Source: Thermoflavimicrobium dichotomicum (lineage in GTDB: Bacteria > Bacillota > Bacilli > Thermoactinomycetales > Thermoactinomycetaceae). From it: a DNA stretch of 64,000 nucleotides. Each line of letters starts with the position of its first letter. The first letter of the stretch is position 1. Where the stretch lies: contig NZ_FORR01000010.1 in the NCBI RefSeq assembly GCF_900114055.1, forward strand, positions 62,001 through 126,000. Direction: 5' to 3'. Below the pieces are notes generated by a model. It searched no databases. It worked only from the letters and a program-made list of their open reading frames with translations, and had not been told where the DNA came from. This document shows, one piece after another, positions 54,414 to 61,740 of this stretch. A program made the translations under genes and the position numbers.

Positions 54414-55418
54414 ATGAGGAAGTTTTTTTCAGCTTTGTTTGTGTTTGTCCTCTTATTTGGAGTTACTCCAATGGCATCAGCTGAATCTTTGGACTTGGAG
54501 AAAAATAAAACCGCTTACATTGATGTAGCAGTGGCTACATTGTGGACAGAACCTGATATTGCCCGACCGATTGATCAGCCATCGACAACCAATCCGGTTG
54601 ACTTGTGGAAATGGACACGCTCAATGACATTGGATGACAAGTTGTGGTTAGTGGGGAACCTGGAGACGCAAGCCCTGTTGGGGAATAAAGTGACGATTGA
54701 TGAGCAAAAGGGTGACTGGGTCAAAGTGGTTGTTCATGGGCAGCCGACACCTCGTGATCCACGTGGATATCCTGGTTGGATGCCAGTGAAGCAACTCACC
54801 TATAACAAACTTTTTGCAGCCAAAGAAAATGGCCCATTTGTTCTGGTGACAAAACCAACCGCATGGTTGTATAAAAATCCTTCAATGAAAGAAACATGGA
54901 TGGAAATCAGTTATAATACCCGCTTGCCATTGATGGCCGTGACGCCTAAAGCTTATGCAGTTTTATTGCCCAATGGAAAATTGGGTTGGGTGAAAAAGTC
55001 AGATGGAAAAGTGTACAAATCTGTCAAAGATATTCCGAAACCTAAGGGTGAAGATTTGGTCCGTACTGCGAAAATGTTTTTAAATCTACCATATTTATGG
55101 GCAGGAACCAGTGGTTTTGGATTTGATTGTTCTGGCTTTACTTTTACCGTTTATCAATCCCATGGCATTACGATTCCACGTGATTCAGGCCCGCAGTCCA
55201 CAGCAGGAAAACCTGTAGATCCAAAGGATTTACAACCGGGTGACTTGCTATTCTATGCCTATAACAATGGAAAAGGAAAAGTCCATCACGTTTCCATGTA
55301 TATTGGTAATGGCATGATGATTCATTCACCAAATTCTGCACGAACGGTTGAAATTATTCCTGTCGATACTCCCGGATATAAAGAAGAGTTTGCAGGTGCT
55401 CGTCGCTATTTGGATTAA
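54414..55418 (+). CDS. Secreted NlpC/P60 peptidoglycan endopeptidase (YkfC-like)
   Basis: 334 aa. Signal peptide MRKFFSALFVFVLLFGVTPMASA. Two SH3-like bacterial domains follow (about 35-200), then NlpC/P60 with catalytic Cys in FDCSGFTF near 242, His in VHHVSMYIG and third His in IHSPNS. It cleaves gamma-D-glutamyl-diamino acid bonds in stem peptides, as YkfC does. GGGGAGAGG precedes ATG 54414. The gene is flanked by a terminator and an R1 element. Confidence 0.88.
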   Translation: MRKFFSALFVFVLLFGVTPMASAESLDLEKNKTAYIDVAVATLWTEPDIARPIDQPSTTNPVDLWKWTRSMTLDDKLWLVGNLETQALLGNKVTIDEQKGDWVKVVVHGQPTPRDPRGYPGWMPVKQLTYNKLFAAKENGPFVLVTKPTAWLYKNPSMKETWMEISYNTRLPLMAVTPKAYAVLLPNGKLGWVKKSDGKVYKSVKDIPKPKGEDLVRTAKMFLNLPYLWAGTSGFGFDCSGFTFTVYQSHGITIPRDSGPQSTAGKPVDPKDLQPGDLLFYAYNNGKGKVHHVSMYIGNGMMIHSPNSARTVEIIPVDTPGYKEEFAGARRYLD

Positions 55419-55426
55419 AGTTTTGT

Positions 55427-55457
55427 AACTGGTCCGATGAGGACCAGTTTTATTTTG
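55427..55457 (+). terminator. Terminator of the NlpC/P60 gene
   Basis: AACTGGTCC / GGACCAGTT followed by TTATTTTG. Confidence 0.8.
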
Positions 55458-55472
55458 TAAAATACCGAAGAT

Positions 55473-55580
55473 GTTGACAAACCTGGTTTTCCTTTTCCAG
55501 TAGGACGACTTTTGCTTGATTTTATAGAGCGGGAGTGAATCGGAAAAGGAAAACCGGTATATATAGGATATTTTTGTCAA
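55473..55580 (+). repeat. Palindromic MITE-like repeat R1, copy d
   Basis: Same orientation as copy a. Ends GTTGACAAA...TTTTGTCAAT. Arms TGGTTTTCCTTTTCC / GGAAAAGGAAAACCG. Middle GAGCGGGAGTGAATC. It lies between two different terminator hairpins. Confidence 0.8.
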
Positions 55581-55585
55581 TGAAA

Positions 55586-55621
55586 TCACCCGATTTTTAT
55601 ATAAATCGGGTATTTTTATAT
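55586..55621. terminator. Second terminator-like hairpin after R1d
   Basis: ACCCGATTT / AAATCGGGT followed by ATTTTTAT. Confidence 0.7.
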
Positions 55622-55791
55622 AGAATTGGTACCATATTCATCCAAATTTATATTTATTATGTAAAAACATGAAAGATCACAGGCGTAGTCAAAACTTTTT
55701 GTTTTGGATAACCTCTAATGATATGAAATAAAAACCGTAGTATACTAACTGATAAGTAAATGCGTGATAAAGAAAATAGAGGTGTAAAGAA

Positions 55792-56682
55792 ATGGAGTTA
55801 GCGATGCAGCGAAAGATTGGAAAGCTTAAAAAAGAAGATCAAGGAAGACTTGTTCTCTCTTGTCCGAATCAACCCGGTATTGTCGCAGAAGTGACCCGGT
55901 TTTTATATGAGCGGGAAGCAGATATTATTCAAATTGAGCAGCATATGGATGAGCATTTTTTTCTGCGTGTTGTCTTTCAATGCGATCAGTTTGAAAGACG
56001 GATCGAGGAGATCAGGCAACAATTTGCACCGATCGCCGAATCTTATGAGATGCAATGGCGTATGGTTTCTGCTGCACGCAAGCATCGATTGGCGATATTT
56101 GTTTCCAAAGAAGGGCACTGCCTCCAGGATTTACTATGGCGTTTTCAAACAGGGGAGTTGGAAGCGGAGATTTCGATGGTCATTAGTAATCATGCGGATC
56201 TGAAACCTTTGGTAGAACCATACGGGATCCCTTATTATCATGTACCCGTGACGAAAGAAACAAGGGAAGAAGCAGCACGGATTCATATGGAGTTGCTGGA
56301 GCCAGCTAAAATCGATACGATTATTCTGGCTCGCTATATGCAAATCATTCCGTCATGGATGACCCAGCGCTATCGCCATCAAATCATCAATATCCACCAT
56401 TCATTTTTGCCTGCTTTCGCTGGGGCCAAGCCTTATCACCGGGCTTATGAACGAGGAGTCAAAATGATCGGAGCGACGGCGCATTATGTAACCGAAGAGC
56501 TGGATCAAGGTCCCATTATCGAGCAAGACGTCAAGCGTGTAGATCATCGTTATTCCGTCGAGGATTTAAAACGAATTGGCAGAGATATTGAGCGGATTGT
56601 GCTGGCCCGGGCAGTTCGATGGCATATCCAGGATCAGGTGATGGTGGATGGAAACCGAACCATCGTGTTTTCAGGAATATAA
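55792..56682 (+). CDS. purU: Formyltetrahydrofolate deformylase
   Basis: 296-aa enzyme releasing formate from 10-formyl-THF. N-terminal ACT domain (SCPNQPGIVAEVTRFLY) and C-terminal formyl-transfer fold with NIHHSFLPAFAGAKPYHRAY and IGATAHYVT. GAGGTG precedes ATG 55792. It ends 3 bases before the longest possible queE frame and 30 before the preferred start, so it probably heads the que operon. The reason for this grouping is not clear. Confidence 0.9.
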   Translation: MELAMQRKIGKLKKEDQGRLVLSCPNQPGIVAEVTRFLYEREADIIQIEQHMDEHFFLRVVFQCDQFERRIEEIRQQFAPIAESYEMQWRMVSAARKHRLAIFVSKEGHCLQDLLWRFQTGELEAEISMVISNHADLKPLVEPYGIPYYHVPVTKETREEAARIHMELLEPAKIDTIILARYMQIIPSWMTQRYRHQIINIHHSFLPAFAGAKPYHRAYERGVKMIGATAHYVTEELDQGPIIEQDVKRVDHRYSVEDLKRIGRDIERIVLARAVRWHIQDQVMVDGNRTIVFSGI

Positions 56683-56712
56683 GCAGTGGCAAACTGGAAG
56701 GTGGTGCTACCT

Positions 56713-57429
56713 TTGACAGTACAAACCGAAAATGAGCAAGAGATGAAACTGCCGATGGTAGAAATTTTTGAGACCGTTGAAGGAGAAGGAACACGAGCAG
56801 GCTTTCCAACGACATTTGTTCGGGTATACAATTGTAATTTGCGTTGTACCTGGTGCGATACGAAATACAGCTATGCTCCGGCTAAACCGGCGTTTTGGGC
56901 TACGATTGGTGAAATTGTTTCCCAGGTGAAAAAATACCCTCACCAGCATATTTGCCTGACTGGTGGCGAGCCCCTCATGCATGGACGGAAATCATTGGCA
57001 CTGGTCAAGGCGTTAGCGGCAATCGATTATGTCAAGGATATTCACATTGAAACCAATGGAGCGATTCATCTCGAGCCCTTTCACCGTTTGCGGCAGACAG
57101 ATCCGCTTCTTCGGGAAAAGGTTCGCTTTATCATGGATTATAAATTGCCAGCGAGCGGTGAACATGACAAAATGATCATGGATAATTTTCAGTACCTGAA
57201 CGAACGGGATGAGATCAAGTTTGTCATCGGGAATGAAGAAGATTTTCATACAGCAGTGACAGTGGTAAAACAACATGTTCAACAGGGATTACCACTCTTC
57301 AGTCCTGTATGGGAAACGATGCCACCAGCTCGACTGGTCTCTTTGATGCTGAAGCACCAACTGTCTCATGTGAAATTGAATGTACAGTTACACAAAGTGA
57401 TCTGGGATCCGGAAGCACGTGGAGTATAG
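56713..57429 (+). CDS. queE: 7-carboxy-7-deazaguanine synthase (QueE)
   Basis: About 238-aa radical SAM enzyme converting 6-carboxytetrahydropterin to CDG. The cluster motif is CNLRCTWCD near residue 46 (CxxxCxxC). TTG 56713 has AAGGTGG upstream; GTG 56686 and ATG 56743 are alternatives. It is followed by queC, queD and queF in tight order. Confidence 0.9.
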   Translation: MTVQTENEQEMKLPMVEIFETVEGEGTRAGFPTTFVRVYNCNLRCTWCDTKYSYAPAKPAFWATIGEIVSQVKKYPHQHICLTGGEPLMHGRKSLALVKALAAIDYVKDIHIETNGAIHLEPFHRLRQTDPLLREKVRFIMDYKLPASGEHDKMIMDNFQYLNERDEIKFVIGNEEDFHTAVTVVKQHVQQGLPLFSPVWETMPPARLVSLMLKHQLSHVKLNVQLHKVIWDPEARGV

Positions 57430-57444
57430 GAGATGGAGGATCAA

Positions 57445-58137
57445 ATGATGAAGGAAAAAGCGGTAATCGTTTTAAGTGGAGGTTTGGACAGTACCACTTG
57501 TATGGGTATTGCCAAGCAAAGAGGATATGATTTGTATCCGATTACCTTTTTTTACAATCAACGCCATAACCGGGAAGTGGAACAGGCCAAAAAAATAGCG
57601 GAGTATTATGAAGTTGGACATCAACATAAAGTGGTCAACGTTTCTTTTTTGGGTGAAATCGGTGGCAGTGCATTAACCGATCAAGCCATTCATGTGCCTA
57701 CTGATGGCGTAAAGGACGAAATTCCCAGCACGTATGTCCCGGCACGGAATTTAATTTTTTTGTCTTTGGCAACTGCCTATGCTGAAGTGATCGGTGCCAA
57801 AGTGATTTATACAGGGGTGACAGCTGTGGATTATAGCGGGTATCCAGATTGTCGCCCGGAATTCATTCAGTCGATGACGGAAACGATTAATTTGGCAACG
57901 AAACTGGGAGTAACCAGTGAAGAAAAGCTGCGGATCGAAACACCGCTCATTCACTTGAGTAAGGCGGAAATCATTCGGATTGGCCTGGATTTGCAAGTTC
58001 CTTATGAATTAACCACTTCCTGTTATTTGGGGGAAGAAGAAGCATGTGGCGAATGTGATAGCTGTCGTTTGCGTCTCAAAGGATTTGAGGAAAATAACGC
58101 CAAAGATCCGATTCGTTATCGGACTGCAGCAAGTTAA
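57445..58137 (+). CDS. queC: 7-cyano-7-deazaguanine synthase (QueC)
   Basis: About 230 aa; ATP- and ammonia-dependent conversion of CDG to preQ0. PP-loop motif VLSGGLDSTT at the start; zinc Cys cluster in TSCYLGEEEACGECDSC near the C-terminus. ATG 57445 follows GGAGG; ATG 57433 lacks spacing. Confidence 0.93.
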   Translation: MMKEKAVIVLSGGLDSTTCMGIAKQRGYDLYPITFFYNQRHNREVEQAKKIAEYYEVGHQHKVVNVSFLGEIGGSALTDQAIHVPTDGVKDEIPSTYVPARNLIFLSLATAYAEVIGAKVIYTGVTAVDYSGYPDCRPEFIQSMTETINLATKLGVTSEEKLRIETPLIHLSKAEIIRIGLDLQVPYELTTSCYLGEEEACGECDSCRLRLKGFEENNAKDPIRYRTAAS

Positions 58138-58164
58138 GTCAGAGCCAACAAGGAAGGAGAAGAA

Positions 58165-58569
58165 ATGCCAGGAAAATACACCTTAGTTAAACACTTTTGG
58201 ATTTCATGTGCCCATCGTGTTCCGGGAGCGGGCAAGTGTGAGCGGGTGCATGGTCATAACTATAAAATTACCTTTTGTGTCGAAGGAACCAAGCTGGATC
58301 AAATGCAAATGCTCATTGATTTTCGTCAGGTGAAGCATGCATTGGAGAAAAAATATGATCATCACTTTCTCAACGAATTTCCGGAATTTGATCCTGAACA
58401 AGGTGGAAGCATCCCTTCGACAGAAAAAGTGGCCGAGGTCTTTTATTGGGCGATTCATGATCTCTGCCAGGCAAAGGAAAACAAGCCAACTCTAAAATGG
58501 GTTGAAGTCCAGGAAACAAATGAAGCTTATGCCCGATTTGAGTGGATTGACGAACAGGAGGGAACATGA
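58165..58569 (+). CDS. queD: 6-carboxytetrahydropterin synthase (QueD)
   Basis: 134 aa; makes 6-carboxytetrahydropterin from dihydroneopterin triphosphate. Zinc His in CAHRV and RVHGHNYK; catalytic Cys in [20 protein letters not shown] precedes ATG 58165. Its stop overlaps the queF start. Confidence 0.92.
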   Translation: MPGKYTLVKHFWISCAHRVPGAGKCERVHGHNYKITFCVEGTKLDQMQMLIDFRQVKHALEKKYDHHFLNEFPEFDPEQGGSIPSTEKVAEVFYWAIHDLCQAKENKPTLKWVEVQETNEAYARFEWIDEQEGT

Positions 58570-59057
58570 TGCACAAAAAGCCGGAAGAAGAATTGACACT
58601 GCTTGGAAACAAAGGAACCGAATATGTATTTGAATATGATCCCAGTGTCCTGGAAGCATTCAGCAATCGCCATCCTGATACGGATTACTTTGTGAAATTC
58701 AATTGTCCTGAATTTACAAGCCTGTGCCCGATTACGGGTCAGCCTGATTTTGCTACCATTTATATTAGCTATGTTCCAGATAAAAAACTGGTAGAAAGCA
58801 AATCGTTGAAGCTTTATCTCTTCAGTTTTCGTAATCATGGTGATTTCCATGAAAACTGTATTGTGACCATCATGAAAGACCTGATTAAATTGTTGGATCC
58901 GAAATATATTGAGGTATGGGGCAAATTTTTGCCGCGCGGCGGCATTAGCATCGATCCTTATGTCAACTATGGAAAAAAAGGGACGAAATGGGAAGAGATA
59001 GCTAAACAACGGTTGGCTAACCATGATCTGTACCCGGAGCGTGTAGACAATCGATAA
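58566..59057 (+). CDS. queF: NADPH-dependent preQ0 reductase (QueF)
   Basis: 163-aa unimodular QueF; reduces preQ0 to preQ1. Active-site [17 protein letters not shown] near residue 48 with the thioimide Cys. ATG 58566 overlaps the queD stop by 4 bases (a second ATG at 58569). No folE or preQ1 riboswitch is seen in the window. Confidence 0.93.
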   Translation: MMHKKPEEELTLLGNKGTEYVFEYDPSVLEAFSNRHPDTDYFVKFNCPEFTSLCPITGQPDFATIYISYVPDKKLVESKSLKLYLFSFRNHGDFHENCIVTIMKDLIKLLDPKYIEVWGKFLPRGGISIDPYVNYGKKGTKWEEIAKQRLANHDLYPERVDNR

Positions 59058-59181
59058 AGCATGAGTGATCAGGTTGACGCCAAAGGTAGAGACGGTTATG
59101 AATGAAATCGCTCTGATGGCACAGCAGTCGATAAAAAGAAGCAAATTCTGATGAGAAATGAGAGTTTATTAACAGACTCTA

Positions 59182-59214
59182 AGCTGGCGCTAGCATGCCA
59201 GCTTTTTTATTTTT
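59182..59214 (+). terminator. Terminator of the que operon
   Basis: AAGCTGGC / GCCAGCTT followed by TTTTATTTTT, about 125 bases after queF. Confidence 0.75.
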
Positions 59215-60018
59215 GAGTTTTCATGATCCACCTTATCTGTATGACTAGTCTTTTTAGTCTTAATCATGTGTTTGAACCTGGCGTACAACTAAAAAAGCTA
59301 ACGCCTGCAGAGTAGGAGACGTTAGCTGACAGTCCTAAAAAGAGGGCGTTTTTTAAATTCTACAATTCGGGGTCTTGACCATTTCCACATACGCTAACGG
59401 ATAATCTTTGTACATTTGATTTTTTGTATCTTCTTTCATGGCATTTAAGACAAAAGTCCGGATGTAGTAATGACGATTGCCAGTTAAGAAGATTGGCTAT
59501 TTGGACACTTCGTTTTACTTGCCGAATCGCATTGTGACTGACAATATGTTAATCATACCACCAAATCGGTTTGATGACATGTTTTGTCAGGTTAATAACT
59601 GCGTACTAATTTTCCTTAATATTCCCTATTCTCTGTTCCTTACTGCTCTTTTAGTAATAGAAAGGAAAAAAATAACAACTTCATCAATAATAAAATAGAT
59701 TAAACCCATAATTGCAAATGAAGCAATAAAATATAGGCTGTCTTCTCCCCATATATACGAGCTTAATAGCTATATCAATATAATTACGAATAATCAATAT
59801 AAGAAGAGAAATAAGAATATATATTTATCATGAGCCAAGTGACAAAGGACGAAATTAATTTTTGTTTAATACTACCAATTTTCAATTAAATGAACTCCTT
59901 TATGAGAATAAACAGATTGATTCAAACAATTGAAATATAACTCTTGGTAGAGACTATTTTATTTCATTTAGCCGTCCATTTCCAGATATAGTTAAACGAA
60001 ACCATACTAAGATCCTGA
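59215..60018. other. Decayed AT-rich region
   Basis: No intact gene. A GCTAACG/CGTTAGC hairpin lies at about 59298-59328. At about 59480-59550 a short frame reads KKIGYLDTSFYLPNRIVTDN, faintly like the start of a 3-oxoacyl-ACP synthase III; this is weak. 59700-60000 is AT-rich with many stops. Confidence 0.4.
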
Positions 60019-60257
60019 TTGGTGGCTGTGTTTATCCAAATGAAACCAGAAAAAAGAAAAGTGTACAAGGTTCCACTATATCAATGGATTCCAATCATTG
60101 CTATCGCCGATTCTCTATTTGTACTGATTAGTACGATGATCCATGACCCATTATCTTCATTACTCGCAATTGGAGTTACATTGGCTGGGATCCCTGATAT
60201 TGGCTGTTAAATGGACATGGGCAGAGAGAAGAAAAGAAAAATGTAGCATAGGCTAGA
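60019..60257 (+). pseudogene. C-terminal remnant of an APC amino-acid permease
   Basis: Reads KPEKRKVYKVPLYQWIPI then a hydrophobic helix ending near LAGIP, typical of the C-terminus of LAT/SteT-like permeases. After GIPD the frame shifts, and LAVKWTWAERRKEKC follows in another frame. The 5' part of the gene is missing. A terminator follows at 60257. Confidence 0.65.
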
Positions 60258-60284
60258 GTGAGGAGAATTCCTCACTTTTTTATT
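60257..60284 (+). terminator. Terminator after the permease remnant
   Basis: AGTGAGG / CCTCACT followed by TTTTTTATT. Confidence 0.75.
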
Positions 60285-60366
60285 ATGCATGATATAATAC
60301 TTTTATAAAATATTTAGATGAGAAAGAAAATCAAAATCCACAATATGAATGGTGAGAGGATGTCTC

Positions 60367-61740
60367 ATGTACTTATCCATTACAACTACATATTCACCTG
60401 CTACAGATTTGGGTTATCTATTGCATAAACATCCAGATCGAGTCCAATCATTTCCTCTGTCATTTGGACAAGCTCATGTTTTTTATCCAGAAGCAACAGA
60501 AGAGGTTTGTACGGCGGTTCTGCTGCTTGATATAGATCCTATCGGTTTAGTGAGAGGCGAACAGCGAAGATGGATGGATCAATATGTGAATGATCGACCT
60601 TATGTTGCTTCTTCTTTCCTTAGTGTAGCGATGGCACAAGTATATAGCACAGCATTGAATGGCCGTTGTCAGCATCGGCCGGAATTGGTCGAGCAGCCTC
60701 TTCCCTTGATAGCGAAATTGCCGGTTGTACCCAGTAGAGGAGGAAAAAAACTCATTGAGAAGCTGTTCGTTCCACTTGGATATGAAGTAGAGATCGAATA
60801 AATTCAGCTGGATCCGGAATTCCAAGAGTGGGGACGAAGCCGTTATTGTGAATTGACCTTGAAGCACCATATTCGCTTACAGGACTTGCTTTCTCATTTG
60901 TATGTTCTGATTCCCGTATTGGATGATGAAAAGCATTATTGGGTAGGGGAAGATGAACTGCATAAGCTGTTCAGGCATGGAGAGAAGTGGCTACCTCTAC
61001 ATCCGGAACGTGAACTGATTGCCACTCGCTATTTGAAATATCGCAAGAAATTGGCTTATACAGCGATTCAGCATTTGTCAGAACAACATACTTCCCCTAT
61101 TGAAGAAGTTCAGGAGGAAGACGAAGTAGAAAAACCTTTGCGCTTGCACGAACTTCGCATGCAATTGGTGGTAGACAGGCTTAAGGAGTCAGGGGCAAAA
61201 AGTGTGCTGGATTTAGGCTGTGGCGAAGGGAAATTACTTCGGTTACTGATGAAAGAAAAAGAATTTACTCGTTTGGCCGGAGTGGATGTATCTTACTCTG
61301 TTTTACAAATGGCCCAGAAGAGACTGAATCTGGCCCAAACGGAGCGAGTAGAGTTGTGGCACGGTTCCTTGTTGTATCGAGATCAACGGTGGAAAGGATT
61401 TGATGCAGCTACTTTGATTGAAGTGATCGAACACATAGAGCCTGATCGCTTGCCTTCATTTGAACAGGCTTTATTTGGTTATGCCAAGCCGAGAACGGTG
61501 ATTTTGACAACACCCAATGCGGAATACAATGTGCGTTTTGCCGGGTTGTCTCCAGGCAAGTTTCGGCATCCTGACCATCGTTTTGAATGGACACGGCAAG
61601 CCTTTCAAACTTGGGCACAAAATGTGGCCAAGTGTTTTGGGTATCGAGTGACCTTTTTTCCAGTGGGGCCGATTGATGAAGAGGTAGGATCACCCGCCCA
61701 GATGGCGATTTTTCAGCTTGAGGCAGAGATGGTGAGATAA
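60367..61740 (+). pseudogene. hen1: 3' RNA ribose 2'-O-methyltransferase Hen1, with in-frame TAA
   Basis: Hen1 methylates the terminal 2'-OH of a broken RNA before sealing. Whole frame 457 codons from ATG 60367 (site GAGAGG). The N-terminal domain starts MYLSITTTYSPATDLGYLLHK. The methyltransferase domain has VLDLGCGEGKLLRLL and the metal-site EVIEHIEPDRLPSFE. Codon 145 is TAA (60799-60801), where CAA (Gln) would fit. The frame continues unbroken on both sides (YEVEIE, stop, IQLDPEFQEWGRSRYCELTLK). A TTG at 60853 has no ribosome site. Natural nonsense mutation, sequencing error or regulated readthrough cannot be told apart here. Confidence 0.85.

Noticed and set aside
55621-55791. preQ1 riboswitch before purU-que
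   Set aside because: No conserved preQ1-I loop or A-rich tail pairing was recognised.
60853-61740. Independent start for the Hen1 methyltransferase domain
   Set aside because: TTG 60853 has no ribosome site, and the reading frame continues upstream through conserved Hen1 sequence to the TAA.
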